This document shows positions 42,112-53,360 of a stretch of 64,000 nt of DNA, piece after piece. Position numbers and translations under genes: made by a program. The notes beneath the pieces are model-generated. The model was not told the DNA's origin. It saw only the letters and a program-made list of their open reading frames with translations, and did not search any database. How positions within the stretch are numbered: position 1 is the stretch's first letter; each line of letters opens with the position of its first letter. Origin of the DNA: Phlyctochytrium arcticum (lineage: Eukaryota > Chytridiomycota > Chytridiomycetes > Chytridiales > Chytridiaceae); contig JAHLKI010000006.1 in assembly GCA_025602905.1 (NCBI GenBank), forward strand, positions 806,001 to 870,000, read 5' to 3'.

Positions 42112-43134
42112 ATGACAACACCCACCGAACTGACGGCAGAGCAAGCGATGGCGAGACTCATTGAGTTGACCCAACAACATACTGAGTATCAAAACAAATA
42201 CCGCCAAATGCAAGAAATGACGGCCACCCAAGGAGCGAGGATGGACAGCATGTTTGCCGCCATGCAGAGCATGCAGTCTGCGTTGAGCAACCAAACGACT
42301 ACACCCCCTGAGAGACCTAATGCACCCACCTCGTCGCCCCCGGACTTAGTCAAAGTCCTGCACGGTCGTCTCAAATCGTACAAAGGCCAACGTAGCGCAG
42401 CAACCATTCGAACCTTTTGCACCAACCTGGACAAGTATTTCGAAGCCACCAACATGACGGAATACGACAAATTGTCCATGGCCACTGTTCACCTTGAAAG
42501 TCTCGCTGAAGTCTGGTGGCAAAGACATTGTCATCAAAACCCGGAGACTTCTGGCACCCGCATTACCACTTGGCTTGATTTGAAAGTTGCCCTCAAGAGA
42601 GATTTTTCGCCAATCAACACCAAGAAGAATGCCCGTGATGAGATCACAGCATTGAAACAGATTAAGTCAGTTCAAGACTATAAAAACAAATTCGACGCTT
42701 TGGCTCTTGAAATCGACGACTTTTCGGACGCGGAACAACTTGACAAATTTCTCCGCGGATTAAAACCCCACATCCAAAAACAACTCGAGCTCAACAACAG
42801 AGTCAGTAGCTACAAGGAAGTCGCCGACGAAGCCGAGAGGCTTGAGCAAATCGAGAATTATCACCAGAAAGGACGCAAGACGGACTATGCCTCAAACACC
42901 AGGGAAGGCAGCTCCGCGACCTATAGTTCTCCCACTGTCGACAACGGCGGCGTCCAACCAATGGATCTTAATGCAGTAACAGGAAGTCAAGCACCGAAAC
43001 TTCAGAAACTCTCGAACGAAGAACGAGAGCGACTCAAAAAGCGCGGCGCTTGTTTCCGATGCAGACAGACCGGACACACTTTTACCCAATGCCCTCTGAA
43101 CAACAAGATGCAGGGAAACTCCAAGTCGACATAA
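42112..43134 (+). CDS. Retrotransposon Gag protein, 340 aa
   Basis: Begins MTTPTELTAEQAMARLIELT, with a coiled-coil-like N-terminus. The central capsid-type region contains a retrotrans_gag pattern: TFCTNLDKYFEATN, LAEVWWQRHC, RITTWLDLKVALKRDFSP and KFDALALEIDDF...FLRGLKPHIQKQL. A single CCHC zinc knuckle is near the C-terminus (CFRCRQTGHTFTQC). It forms the virus-like particle and packages element RNA. The frame is intact, so the copy could still make Gag. The next frame begins before the gag stop, implying a +1-type or overlapping gag-pol arrangement. Confidence 0.93.
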   Translation: MTTPTELTAEQAMARLIELTQQHTEYQNKYRQMQEMTATQGARMDSMFAAMQSMQSALSNQTTTPPERPNAPTSSPPDLVKVLHGRLKSYKGQRSAATIRTFCTNLDKYFEATNMTEYDKLSMATVHLESLAEVWWQRHCHQNPETSGTRITTWLDLKVALKRDFSPINTKKNARDEITALKQIKSVQDYKNKFDALALEIDDFSDAEQLDKFLRGLKPHIQKQLELNNRVSSYKEVADEAERLEQIENYHQKGRKTDYASNTREGSSATYSSPTVDNGGVQPMDLNAVTGSQAPKLQKLSNEERERLKKRGACFRCRQTGHTFTQCPLNNKMQGNSKST

Positions 43135-43394
43135 GTGCAAGTAGGCAATGCCTTATGGACGACATCCAGCCCCCCGACGATCACACACTGGTAACAATTA
43201 CTGATACAAACAACACCCTGACTTCACCGACTCCTGACGAAACCCCCGACACCCCCGAGATTCCCTCCCGTCCACCGTTGATTGACGTGGTTCCATACTG
43301 CCTGACAAAATTCAACACGACGGCCGTCCCCGACCACGAGCTGTTATTGTTCAAAGGCACTTTGAAGGCACAACGGACACGCCCAATTAACATT

Positions 43395-43557
43395 TTGGCC
43401 ATAAACAATTCCGCGGTATCTTTGGCAGTTGCTGTCTTCCGTGTTGGTAGGAAATGGGCACGCTTGGACAAGCGATCCACCACCACTAAAATTGCGTTGC
43501 GTCCGGAAGAAGTCGTGGGGAGGTCTGGGATGAAGTCCATCGAGATCTGACTCCATC
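43395..43557 (-). repeat. Inverted copy of an integrase segment inside pol
   Basis: The reverse complement of this 163-bp stretch matches 44654-44816, which encodes the start of the integrase catalytic core. I found no mismatch over most of its length. It fills the place of the deleted protease-RT region. Confidence 0.9.
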
Positions 43558-44653
43558 AAGCTGGACCCAAAGAAAGTGCAAGCAGTCAAGGACTGGCCCC
43601 GACCTGAGAGCGTTGCTGATGTTAGATCCTTTATGGGACTTGTCAATTACTTCCATGCCTCCCTCAAGAATCTGGCTTCACTCGCTACCCCTCTCACTGA
43701 CCTCCTTCGAAAGGAACAACCTTGGATCTGGACACCGGAATGCGAAAAGACCTTTATTGCCCTGAAGGACTTAGCCACATCCGCACCCGTCCTACGCACA
43801 TTTGACCCTCAACTACCCACTGTTGTCTACCCCGATGCCTCTGGCTTTGCTATCGGCGCATGGCTCGGCCAGGATGACGGCAAATCCATTCGACCCGTTG
43901 CATATCACTCACGCAAAATGACCTCTGCGGAACTAGGCTACGATACTCGCGAACAAGAACTCCTCGCCATTCACGATGCTCTCAGAGTCTGGAGACATTA
44001 TCTGGAAGGAAGGGAATTCAACGTAGTATCCGACCACGAATCTTTGAAATGGTTGCAAGACCAACACCATCTGACACGACGCCAAGTTAGATGGGTCATG
44101 GAGTTTCAATCATATGATTTCCGCATCGGATATGGACCAGGCAAACTGAACACCGTTGCAGATGTACTCTCTAGGAGAGCAGATCTTGCGCCCAAATGTA
44201 CCAAATGTCGAACCCCACTCAACAATTACGACATTAACACAACAATCTTCACCACGGAAACCCCCCTCAACACATTGACCCAAGGGACATTGAAAGACAC
44301 TGAACTTCAAAATTTGATCAAACTTTTGAAGAAACCCATTGACCAAGTTGCGAAAGACGAACGTCCCCGACTTGCCCACCTCAAACACAATGACGGACTC
44401 GTATTTTTCCATGATCGGATATACGTACCACACTCACAACGAACCAACTTGCTCCAGACCCACCATGACACACACATCGCTGGACACTTTGGTATACACA
44501 GAACATTCGAAGCGCTAGCAAGATTCTACTATTGGCCCAAGATGTATAAGCACATCCGACAGTACATCAAGTCTTGTGACGCCTGCCAACGCAACAAATC
44601 ATCGACACACCTACCCATTGGACTTTTACACCCTTTGCCAACCCCAACGACCA

Positions 44654-44816
44654 GATGGAGTCAGATCTCGATGGACTTCATCCCAGACCTCCCCACGACT
44701 TCTTCCGGACGCAACGCAATTTTAGTGGTGGTGGATCGCTTGTCCAAGCGTGCCCATTTCCTACCAACACGGAAGACAGCAACTGCCAAAGATACCGCGG
44801 AATTGTTTATGGCCAA
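44654..44816 (+). repeat. Source copy of the inverted integrase segment
   Basis: Encodes the DFIPDLPTTSSGRNAILVVV stretch of the integrase core in the normal orientation; the same DNA appears inverted at 43395-43557. Confidence 0.9.
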
Positions 44817-45759
44817 CATTTTCAAGCTCCACGGATTGCCACAGATCATCGTTTCAGACCGCGATTCCAAGTTCATCAGCAAATTTTGGTCCGAATTACT
44901 CAAGATGCTGGATTGCGCAGCACACATGTCCACAGCTCGACACCAACAGACAAACGGTCTCGCGGAAATCACGATCAAAGAACTCAAGACCTATTTACGC
45001 GCATTTGTCGACCACCATATGGCCAACTGGGAAGACTTGCTGCATTTCGCCGAGTTCGCTCACAACGACGCAGTCTCCGCCACGACTGGTATGACCCCAT
45101 TCTACCTCGACACAGGACAACACCCGCGTACCCCAAAGACACCACCAAGCTCCTTTCAACCCGCCAAGCCGATTACCTCAACCACATCAACGCCACCATC
45201 AAGGTTGCCCAGGACCACATCGCCGCAGCCCAACAAAGACAAGCCGTGCAATACAACAAACTGCATCGCAACCCTTCTACCCTCGACATTGGTACCCGCG
45301 TCATGTTGTCTAGTCAAGGCCTCGTCCAAGAAACAACCAGTGATAGACCCGTAGCCAAATTGCAACCCCTTTGGCTCGGCCCATTCAAGATCACTGCCAA
45401 GGACGACAAAGACAACTACACCCTCGATCTCCCAAGTACCATCCGCGCGCATTCGACCTTTCACGTCAGTAAACTGAAGCCCTACATCGACCCCCAGGAG
45501 AACTTCCCCGATCGACGTGTTGACCCCCGACCAGAACCACAACTTTTCAACGACGAAGCTTACTATGAAGTTGAACGCATCGAAGCCCATCGCAAGTTCA
45601 GAAACCAACTCAAGTACCTAGTCAAATGGAAAGGGTACCCATCCGAAGAGAACACGTACGAGCCAACACAGAACTTCAAAGGACCTGCAGCCATTCAGAT
45701 CCTTCGCGACTACAAGACCAAGAACAACATACGCTGACGCTCGCTCCTAAGTAGGGGAG

Positions 45760-45998
45760 TGTAACAAGCTGACTGCGCATTCCCTTGTTAGTTTCAAGAC
45801 GCGTCGCGCGACGCGTGCTGCGCAGTGTCTGCCGTGTCTTTTCTTTCCTTCATTTTACAAGTATATAGCCTACGTTAGTTTTCCCCTTCCCCGTAGCTTA
45901 ACCGACAACCCCCACAGAATAGTACTAGTCAACTGTACTTTACACTGAACAAAGTTATACCTCACCAATGGAACATCGTCCCTGCTAATCCTGTTATA
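45760..45998 (+). repeat. 3' LTR (239 bp)
   Basis: Same length and sequence as 41709-41947 except two substitutions. Preceded by AGTAGGGGAG, a short purine-rich polypurine tract at 45750-45759. Confidence 0.92.
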
Positions 45999-46003
45999 AT
46001 CTC
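45999..46003. repeat. 5-bp target-site duplication, right copy
   Basis: ATCTC, matching 41704-41708. Beyond it the interrupted host reading frame resumes in phase. Confidence 0.9.
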
Positions 46004-47020
46004 GAACAGATCAAGATGTGCCTCAAGCGGCTGTTCCCGTTGTTCACTCTTTTGGGAAAGAAAAACTACGTGAACATTGTCCTCTACCAGCTTGGTCTCT
46101 TAGAAAAGCTTCCCTCCCACCTACCAAAAGATGTTGCAATGGCTTTCCTTTTCTCCACTTTCTCAAGTGAGGATTTGGAAGTATTTCACTCCATCCTCCG
46201 GGCCGCCATCCGCTTTCAAGATACTAATGCGCAGGTCTCAAGAAAGGCAATGTTGATAACCGCCATGAGGGGTGAGTCTGCCATCAAGCAGCTTGCGGCT
46301 ATGACAGAAAGGGAGTTGGCGCTACGTGGACAACCAGTTTCGCCAATCAAAGTCGAGCCAGGTACCTCTGGTCCGGCCCGTACTCCCGTCCTATCCCCGC
46401 TAGAAAAGGCAGCCGATGATGTCGTCCCGAGGATGGTTGCGTATCTCAAGGACCTGTTCTCCACACTTTCTCAGTTCACTTTTGACGTCGTTGGACAACA
46501 TGATAAGATTCCATATGCGTCTGCTCTGCCGCATTACAACCTGATTCTCCGCCCTCCAGCTCCAGCCCCACCCGTCACCAACCCTGTACTCTCTTCCGGG
46601 TCAGCTACAACCAACAAAGAGAACACTACGGTAAACCTCCCTCCAGCCAGCGCAGAAGAGATCCCCGTGGTAGTCTTAGCTACCATCCGGGAGTCACTTC
46701 TGCCTTTGCCGCTGCGCCGTCAACCCTTCGTAAATCTCGGCAACCACATCGATGTTGAAGGGTTTCAAAGTGTTCCAATGCCGGTCGCGAAGACCCCTCT
46801 TGCTGACATTACGAATGGGCCATCTCCCAGTAAGGCCAAAAAAGTCACAGTGCGAGATTTCTTAAAATCAGACTCGCTGAAGCAAGATCTGACCGCTTGC
46901 GGTTGCGTGATCTTCAACTGCCAATGTACAGCAATGTACCAGTGGATTGCAACCAAGTCCCTGAAGCATTTTTCAAACAACATTGACAAGGAACTTGTGG
47001 GTGATGATGAAGGTAATTAA

Positions 47021-48018
47021 GCCAGAGGTACCGCTCAGTGTCTCGCGAGTTGCGTCCTTTTCCCGGCTATGAGCGATTAACAACCTTCTTTCAAACACTA
47101 TTTAGAATCATCAGTTTCAACATCAACTCAGTAGCTCGTGTATCTCACCATGCTTACGCATTTCACGTACCCCATCAAATTCTTAGATGCGCTTAGACTG
47201 TTGGTTTTTCGGGTCAAACTCTATCCTTTATATAGTCTGAGGTAGCGGCCACGTTTTCCCTAGCTTCTTAGATATGTTTCCTTCATTCTCGTTTACTCGG
47301 TTTCGTTATTTTATATAAAGTTTGGGTGAAATTGGGTCACTTTCAGGTATCCCTTCATTCTCGCGGAAATGGTTCGGGCTGTCGGACATTGCTTATGTAA
47401 AAATTTTGGCGCCAAATTCTTGGGTTGCGCTGAGGCCCACCTGGATGCACCCAGACTCTTTCGTTTTGCTTCTTGAGACGACCAGAAGCCCGGGCGGACG
47501 CAATCAATGGAAATTTTGCAAGTCCGATGGGTCCAAATACCTGAAATCAGGGTGATGCGAACATCCGCCTTGCTTGTTCTGAACATAGTTGCTAAATATA
47601 TTTCTCATCGGGTGAATCAAAGCGCAGCGGAATGCTGGATAAGTCGTGCATAATTCGCTTACCGACTTTAATGCTAGCTGAGTTTTGCGTTCTATACTTC
47701 ATGGGAACACTGCCAATAAAAAGTCCAAGTGGTAGCAATTCTCATTGTTTTGTTAAGTCTAAACAAAAATCCAAGAGGATGCGAAAGGAACTGTTAAACC
47801 GGGCGGCCAGGGAGACAAAATTTGAATGGCATTCATTCGGTTCGCGGTCCACCATCTGCACAATACGAAGGCCGTCGAGGGGTAGAGCAATGAATGGGCA
47901 TGCATGGACTTGCAGTGGTTTACAATTGTTCCCGCATATAAAACTTTGGCAAGGCATAACATCCCCTTGCCGTGGATATCAGTAAGATTAAAGTCCCGAT
48001 TACTGATTCATTTAAAAG
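47021..48018. other. Intergenic region
   Basis: One kilobase with only short, unconvincing frames on both strands; nothing recognised. Confidence 0.4.
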
Positions 48019-51000
48019 ATGTGCGGCCTCAGCAAAGTCCTGCTCGTCATTTCCACATTTCTTTTATGCTTTGATTGTAAGGCATCATTATTTGAACGAA
48101 CGACATGCACAATTTTATCTTAATTCTTGTCCAAATTAGTTCTTTACGCTCAAGTACAATGGTCTGCTACTCCTCCTCAGCACGCCACAAATGCTCAGCA
48201 TCTCGTGCTAGCTCTTCAAGGTCCTGCAGGATCTACCAGTCAGATTTCCATCGAGTCCAGCTTCGAAGGTGTCCCAGATCCTCGCGTCGCAAACGGTGGT
48301 GACCTGGGTAGCTTTACTGTCGCCCTGAATGGTGGAAATCCAAGTCAGGCCACGTTCAACATTACCTTAAGTCATCCGGGATTGCACCAGCTAACTGTCA
48401 AAGTGAATAATGTTGCGCAGCCCGCCCTCGCGAAACAAATTACAATATACCCTACTGAGATTATCATCGGAGGAAGTTTCGATGGGACCTGGAGTCCTGA
48501 TGCAACCACTGATATGGCCATTCAGTTGGCTTTCGAACTCATCAACTCTGATCCAACCATCTTGCCATTTACGAAACTTGCCCTCGCCGATCCAGTTTAT
48601 GCCAATTGTTCACCAAGTCTCGGAATCAGTACCAGTCTGCCTCTATTCCAAAATACGCATATATCAGCATTAATTGGACCATCGTGCTCAGGAGTTGCTC
48701 AGGTTCGTGGGCTCCAGCATAAGCTGATTTTAAGACTTAAGCACTACTTTACAGGTAGTTTCCACTTTGGCGCAAGTTTACCAGGTTCCCATCATCGGGT
48801 ATGATGCAAGTACCCCACTCTTATCCAACAAGGATGCATTCCCGTACTTTCTGCGCGTCGTAGCCCCATCGTATTATGAGTCGTTGAGTTTGATCTCGTT
48901 TGCGCAGCAAATGGGTTGGAATCCCGTGGTAGGTTACTTTCATACTGGAAATTTCACAGCGTGGTATTTACTTCAAATTTTTAGTCCCTAGTCATGCTCG
49001 ACACGTACCAGATGTCGCCTGACGTTTTCCGCATTGCAGAGCGAATGAAAGTGACTATTGCAGCATCTGTAATTATCCCAACCGGCTCTTCATACGACGA
49101 GGTCTATCGCCGGATGACAGCCATTAAGACAGCAGGCTCCCGAGTCATCATCACCAACATCTACGGAGACAATGCAGACGTGAAAAACACTTTCCAGGCG
49201 GCTGATGCCTTAAATCTGATCGGTCAGGGCAGCACATGGTTGTTTGAAGGTAGCGCGGCGTACACAATCAACAACTTTGTGTCGGACGAAATGGCTGCCA
49301 AATTTAACGGCAGTTTTACGCTGGCTCCGGGAGATATCATTGGCAACAAGACACTGAGGAGGAAGGCAATCGACTTATGGAATACCAAAGACCCACAGTC
49401 ATACATTAAGCACCCGGATAGAGGCCTGGTACCTATGCCAGCCTACGAAAATGCCCCCGGTCAGCAGAATACTTTATTTGGAGACTTATCACGGTAAGTG
49501 TACTGCTCTGCACATGGCCTGTGGAGGGGGTTTACTCAATTTTTCCGTTACGTACAGTTCCTTTGATGCTGCATATGTTATCGCAAAAGCTGTCCATCAA
49601 ATCTTTTACACCAAACCTTTGAAAGAACCCTTTGATGGAGAGCAGCTGAAAGCTGCCATGATGTCTTTAGACTTTTTTGGGATCAGCGGGGATGTTGGAT
49701 TCGACATTAACGGGGACTTCCATGTTCCCTGGGCCATCAACAATTTGAGGTTCAAACAGGACCCCACTTCAGGCACCGGTGGACTGTTGCGGAGGGCGGG
49801 TCTACAGAAAGATTCCGTGCTGGTCGCCAATATTGTTCCTTTGGACGACTTTCAATTTGACATGCAGTTGTTGAGCAGTGTCGAACAAATCTGGTTCAGT
49901 TCAGGAGTGGGAATCAAGCCTGCAGCGTTTTATTGCGAGCAAGGCTGTGACCATGGGACATGTATCTCGCACAACAAGTGTGTCTGTGATAAGGTAAAAG
50001 CAAGATGCGCTGGACCAAGAGGCATTATCAGTACTGATTTTCAATTTTTAGGATTGGTTGGATGCTCCCAACGGAAGAGCATGTAGCATACGTAAGTCTA
50101 GCTTCTCTAATGATTGTCTGCCATCACCATAATGTATTCTAACTGATTAATTTTAGCTGTGGTCGAGAACGTGGTTAACTGGACGAGCGGAGCAGGCATC
50201 GCAATTGTCATCATTGCCGCCCTTCTGATCCTCATCATGATTGCTTCCATGATTGCACTGTACGTCTTCCGAAGGGAGCCGGGCATTCGCGCGATCAGCC
50301 CTTTGTTCTGTGGCATTTTTGTGTTTGGATTGCTACTGGTTGCGGGGGGAATATTAGGGTACATTGGCCGACCTACCACTCCCGCTTGTTTGGCCCAAAC
50401 CTGGCTGATTAGTACTGGGTACTCATTGGCAATGGTAAGACCGGTTTAAATCCCAGTAGACATGTGAGAATTTAACAAAAATCTGTTGCTAGGGTGCCCT
50501 GTTTACTAAGACCTGGCGACTGATGCGCATTTTTGGCAACGAGAAACTCCACAATGCTCCTCTCACCGACAAGCGTATTTCACTCCTCACAATCCTGGTG
50601 GTCGCCGTCAATATTGCTCTCTTAGCAATATGGACAGCCGTAGAACCTCCAGAGCCCCGTCGTTTTGACCTCGACAACGGATTCTCTTACCGTTGCATCT
50701 CGCGCAACGGCGATGATGGATCATTTATAGCGATATTGGCTTATACAGGCTCCTTGATGCTGATCAACACGATCGTGGCGTATCGTACACGAGGAATTAC
50801 CACCAAGCACAACGAGTCTCGATTCATCGGCATCGCAGTGTATAACGTTGCCCTGTGCAGTCTGCTGGTCATTGCGGTTGTCTATGGAATACCGCAAACG
50901 TCAAACGTATTCAGATTCTTAATCACAGTGATTGCGTGCATCGTTTCTATAACCGTAGCATGGCTACTGTTGATTGGACGGCCGTTGTTTTTATTATGGC

Positions 51001-51532
51001 AAATGCGCAGCAAAAAGTTTGGCGATGTGTCGGCGCCAGATATTCTGTCTATCACAACCAAGAAGCCTGGAGCAAAACCGGTGCATATGTCCAATGACAC
51101 TGTAAGTCAATCAAAAGATTTAGGCTTTCCGCCCCCAAACTCATCTTATTTCTTTTTCGGCAGATGACATACATGTCTGTCCCAGTCGAAGACCAATCGA
51201 AATGGGTCAAGCAGTGGAAGAAGTCTCATCTCGCCTTTATTTACTCACCGGTTGGGGTGATCCTGTTGCGAGAAGAAGGGAAAGACTCTGGAATTTTTGC
51301 CGATCGGACCCAGGCTGTTGCCACCCTGGTTGATCCCACCCCGGAGTATACCGATTGTTTTGAGCTGCGCTTGGGTCCCTTGGCGTTTATCGTGCAAGCG
51401 AACTCTACTGAAGAGGCCAACAAGTGGGTCGACCTGATTGGCGCCGAGGGCAAGAAAAATTCAATAACCCGAAATCAGCCGCTCAAAACACTACCGTTAT
51501 CCAGGTCCGGTGATGGGGGAGGCAATCCATAG
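48019..51532 (+). CDS. Class C-like (GABA-B/metabotropic type) 7-TM receptor with EGF-like and PH-like domains
   Basis: Nine exons: 48019-48076, 48140-48702, 48755-48928, 48985-49493, 49558-49993, 50052-50091, 50157-50434, 50493-51101 and 51164-51532, all in phase (1011 aa). A signal peptide (VLLVISTFLLCFD) is followed by a periplasmic-binding-type ligand domain (about 130-540): GGSFDGTWSP, ALIGPSCSGVAQ, VPIIGYDASTPLLSNKDAFPYFLRV and SFDAAYVIAKAV are typical of ANF-receptor domains. A Cys cluster CEQGCDHGTCISHNKCVC forms one EGF-like repeat before the membrane (about 555-590). Seven TM segments occupy about 605-860. The cytosolic tail (about 905-985) WKKSHLAFIYSP...CFELRLGPLAFIVQANSTEEANKWV looks like a PH domain. 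Such receptors are expanded in chytrids; the ligand is unknown. Confidence 0.9.
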
Positions 51533-51768
51533 GTAGTCATGTACATGCTCTTTCTTGCATTAAACACTATATGTCAGTGTATGATGATGTTGCGGGCCAT
51601 ATGGACCACCAAATTTGAAATTGATAGTACCCATGCCAAATGCTCAAATGACAAACACGACTGATGTTGATTGAGATGGGAAACGTAAATATTATATAAG
51701 ATGACAAGTGCGGGAATGGTATGTACAAGAAAGGAAGGGTATACAAAAAAACGTAGGCCTAATGAGCA

Positions 51769-52215
51769 TCACATCACTGATATTGAGCGTTGAAATGTAG
51801 CATTTCGCGAAGCCAAGACAGTTTCCCGCTGAATCTGATTACGGATCTCCATCAAGTACCGTCCAGGAATGCCGTTTCCTTCCAAAAACTCCGTCCCTGT
51901 AGCCAACAACTGATCGCGTAACAGTGGGTGTTGTATAAATTTCGCTTCCATTGCCTTGCGGATAATCTTCTCCTCTACTTTAGACCAGTCTGGACGACAA
52001 TAAAATGCTTGCTCTTGGGCGATCTTCGCCGCCATGTCTCCGGTTTCGGCGAGACGGATCTGGGACTGGGTAGCCGGGTCGGATGTGAATTTTTGGGAGT
52101 GGATGTAGTGAGCTGCAGATGGGTAGACTTGGGATTTGATGGTGATGGGAGCAAAGTAGGTAATGAATAGAAAGTCGGTGGTAGTGGGCATTGTGTGAGA
52201 TAGTTGGGATGGCAT
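51769..52215 (-). CDS. NADAR/YbiA-like protein, copy A (inverted)
   Basis: Single exon, 148 aa from ATG 52215. I chose this start because all five paralogues share it; the frame's extension to 52281 begins at TTG. Family blocks: FAPITIKSQVYPSAAHYIHSQKF, then IRLAETGDMAAKIA, a RPDWSKVEEKIIRKA block, AKFIQHPLLRDQLLATGTEFL and RYLMEIRNQIQRE. They follow the NADAR order (YPSxEHYxQxxKF, DWxxVxxxVMxxALxxKFxQ, LLATG, LLMxIR). NADAR proteins remove ADP-ribose from guanine or act on riboflavin intermediates. Here EHY is AHY and the D-x-x-W-G segment after LLATG is absent. Copy A is two residues shorter than B and C (LEGNGIPG versus DEQGNGIPA). It lies head-to-head with copy B. Confidence 0.78.
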   Translation of the reverse strand: MPSQLSHTMPTTTDFLFITYFAPITIKSQVYPSAAHYIHSQKFTSDPATQSQIRLAETGDMAAKIAQEQAFYCRPDWSKVEEKIIRKAMEAKFIQHPLLRDQLLATGTEFLEGNGIPGRYLMEIRNQIQRETVLASRNATFQRSISVM

Positions 52216-52346
52216 TTGTGATGATAGTGTGAGATGGATAGGTTGTTGAAGGATCGTTATGTTTTTTGTGTGGAAGTCCAAGATGTGAGGAGTAAAGTCA
52301 AGCGGGGATGGGTTGGTAATTCTTGAAAATGGAATTGAAGCACCCT

Positions 52347-52355
52347 CCTTTTATA
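52347..52355 (-). promoter_or_regulatory. TATA box of NADAR-like copy A
   Basis: Minus-strand TATAAAAGG, preceded by the shared AGGTCCTTG-CCAGCGAAAA module also seen in front of copies B to E. The leader from here to the ATG is almost identical to that of copy C. Confidence 0.75.
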
Positions 52356-52555
52356 ACTTTTTCGCTGGACAAGGACCTCCGGTTTTTATGGTCTAACCAT
52401 CGTCGGTGGAGCAGCATATTGCGGACTTTGAATGAGCGGAGCAGCATAGCGGACTTTGAAAACGGAGCAGCATGGGCTGGCATGTCGTGGGATGTTCGGC
52501 GCGCGTTGGTGTGTCACTGGTCAGTCCGGGGGTCATCAGTAGAAGGTGTGTGTCG

Positions 52556-53217
52556 ACAGCATCAACGCTAAAATGGTACATTCAGCCAAATGCAACTTCG
52601 TTCATTTGTTTGACGCTTTTTCTAGATTGCTCTTGGAATGTTGGTGCCAACACATTTCTACAATCTCACATTTTTATCATAACCGCAAAACATTTTTATA
52701 CAACTGTTGAAAAATATCCGGACATGGATGAGATATTCTGCTTGATTGAGTTGAAGTCGGAATCAGAGTTTACATATATATAGCGTGGTATTCCAATCCT
52801 ACCAACTGTCGAAAAAGGAAAAGAGTACAGTACTTGCCATTGTAAATCAGTTCCGAGATGGAAAAAAAAACCCAAGAAAACATCAATTGCTGTCGGATGT
52901 GCGCCGGGCTGTTGTACGTTTTTTTTTACTGACCCACGCCGACATACCAGTACTTGAAGCCACGAACCGCACGATGCTGCTCCGCCGTTGAATGGAAGAA
53001 ATCAATGCTCATGGCGTTGATGGTTCCGGAGGTGGGCGAGGGCCATGGTATATAGGTCCTTTACTTCGACTGTCCCACCACCGAAATCCTGACCCGACTC
53101 GAACGAGCGCGCGCCCAACATCCCACGACAGGCTGCTCCGCTTTCAAAGTCCGCTATGCTGCTCCACCGACCGACGACAATGCCAGTAAAGCGTAGGTCC
53201 TTGCCCAGCGGAAAGGT
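52556..53217. other. Central spacer of the divergent NADAR-like pair
   Basis: Contains no recognisable gene. Several copies of the GCTGCTCC and AAAGTCCGC motifs occur at its edges: 52402-52480 has three tandem GGAGCAGCAT copies separated by GCGGACTTTGAA. Confidence 0.5.
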
Positions 53218-53226
53218 TATAAAAGG
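53218..53226 (+). promoter_or_regulatory. TATA box of NADAR-like copy B
   Basis: TATAAAAGG preceded by GTAGGTCCTTGCCCAGCGGAAA, the array-specific upstream module. Confidence 0.75.
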
Positions 53227-53360
53227 AGGGGTGCTCCAAGGGCCGTTTTCAAAAAATCACCAACCCATCCCCACTTGACTTTGTTCCTAATATCTTCGGC
53301 TTCCACACCAAAAACATAACGATTCCTCAAAAACCTACCCACATCACACTATCATCACAA

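Larger units (their letters stand above)
43135..45737 (+). pseudogene. Broken pol: protease stub, RT thumb, RNase H, integrase, chromodomain
   Basis: Upstream of the break the sequence reads ELLLFKGTLKAQRTRPINIL, just before the expected Asp-Ser-Gly active site of the retroviral-type protease; the site itself is lost. After the inverted filler (43395-43557) pol resumes at IKLDPKKVQAVKDWPRP, the end of RT, leading into RNase H (VVYPDASGFAIGAWLG...SDHESLKWL) and integrase (H-H-C-C zinc finger HTHIAGHFG...CDACQ; catalytic Asp in SMDFIPD, Asp in VSDRDSKF, Glu in GLAEITIKEL). Near 45130 the frame shifts; beyond it a GPFKI block and a C-terminal chromodomain (YEVERIEAHR, YLVKWKGYPSEENTYEP) end at 45737. 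Chromodomain elements target marked chromatin. RT fingers and palm are missing. Confidence 0.9.
41709..45998 (+). mobile_element. Ty3/gypsy chromovirus-type LTR retrotransposon, internally rearranged, 4290 bp
   Basis: Two 239-bp LTRs flank gag, a damaged pol with RNase H and integrase, and a C-terminal chromodomain. The host duplication is ATCTC (41704-41708 and 45999-46003). Directly after the 5' LTR, TGGTAGCACCACC is the primer binding site (TGG complement of a tRNA CCA end). The two LTRs differ at only two of 239 positions, so insertion is recent. The element is defective: the protease active site and most of reverse transcriptase are missing, an inverted piece of integrase takes their place, and a frameshift separates integrase from the chromodomain part. 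It was probably mobilised in trans or rearranged during its last reverse transcription. Confidence 0.95.
39834..47020 (+). pseudogene. DUF6589-like protein gene interrupted by an LTR retrotransposon
   Basis: Exon 1 is 39834-39851 (MPPKRK), followed by an intron to 39950. The second exon starts at 39951 and runs into the element at 41709. Removing the element and one copy of its 5-bp target duplication joins ...SSGDL exactly in frame to EQIKMCLKRLFPLF... (46004 onward), ending at 47020. The N-terminus has two zinc-binding-like pairs (CIGCG...RFHKF and CNACRTRW). The centre has SVVLAGDYYVWMY and LPVPDNMHIALNIQEAVL, a pattern I associate with fungal DUF6589 proteins; the C-terminal part has a GKKNYVNIVLYQL block. 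The family is expanded in many fungi and its function is unknown. Gene conversion of the allele to a null is recent. Family assignment is from motif memory. Confidence 0.65.

Noticed and set aside
44655..45130. Open frame overlapping integrase in a second plus frame, before the chromodomain part
   Set aside because: Only the part after about 45130 is real pol; the earlier part is a shadow frame of the integrase core, open by chance.
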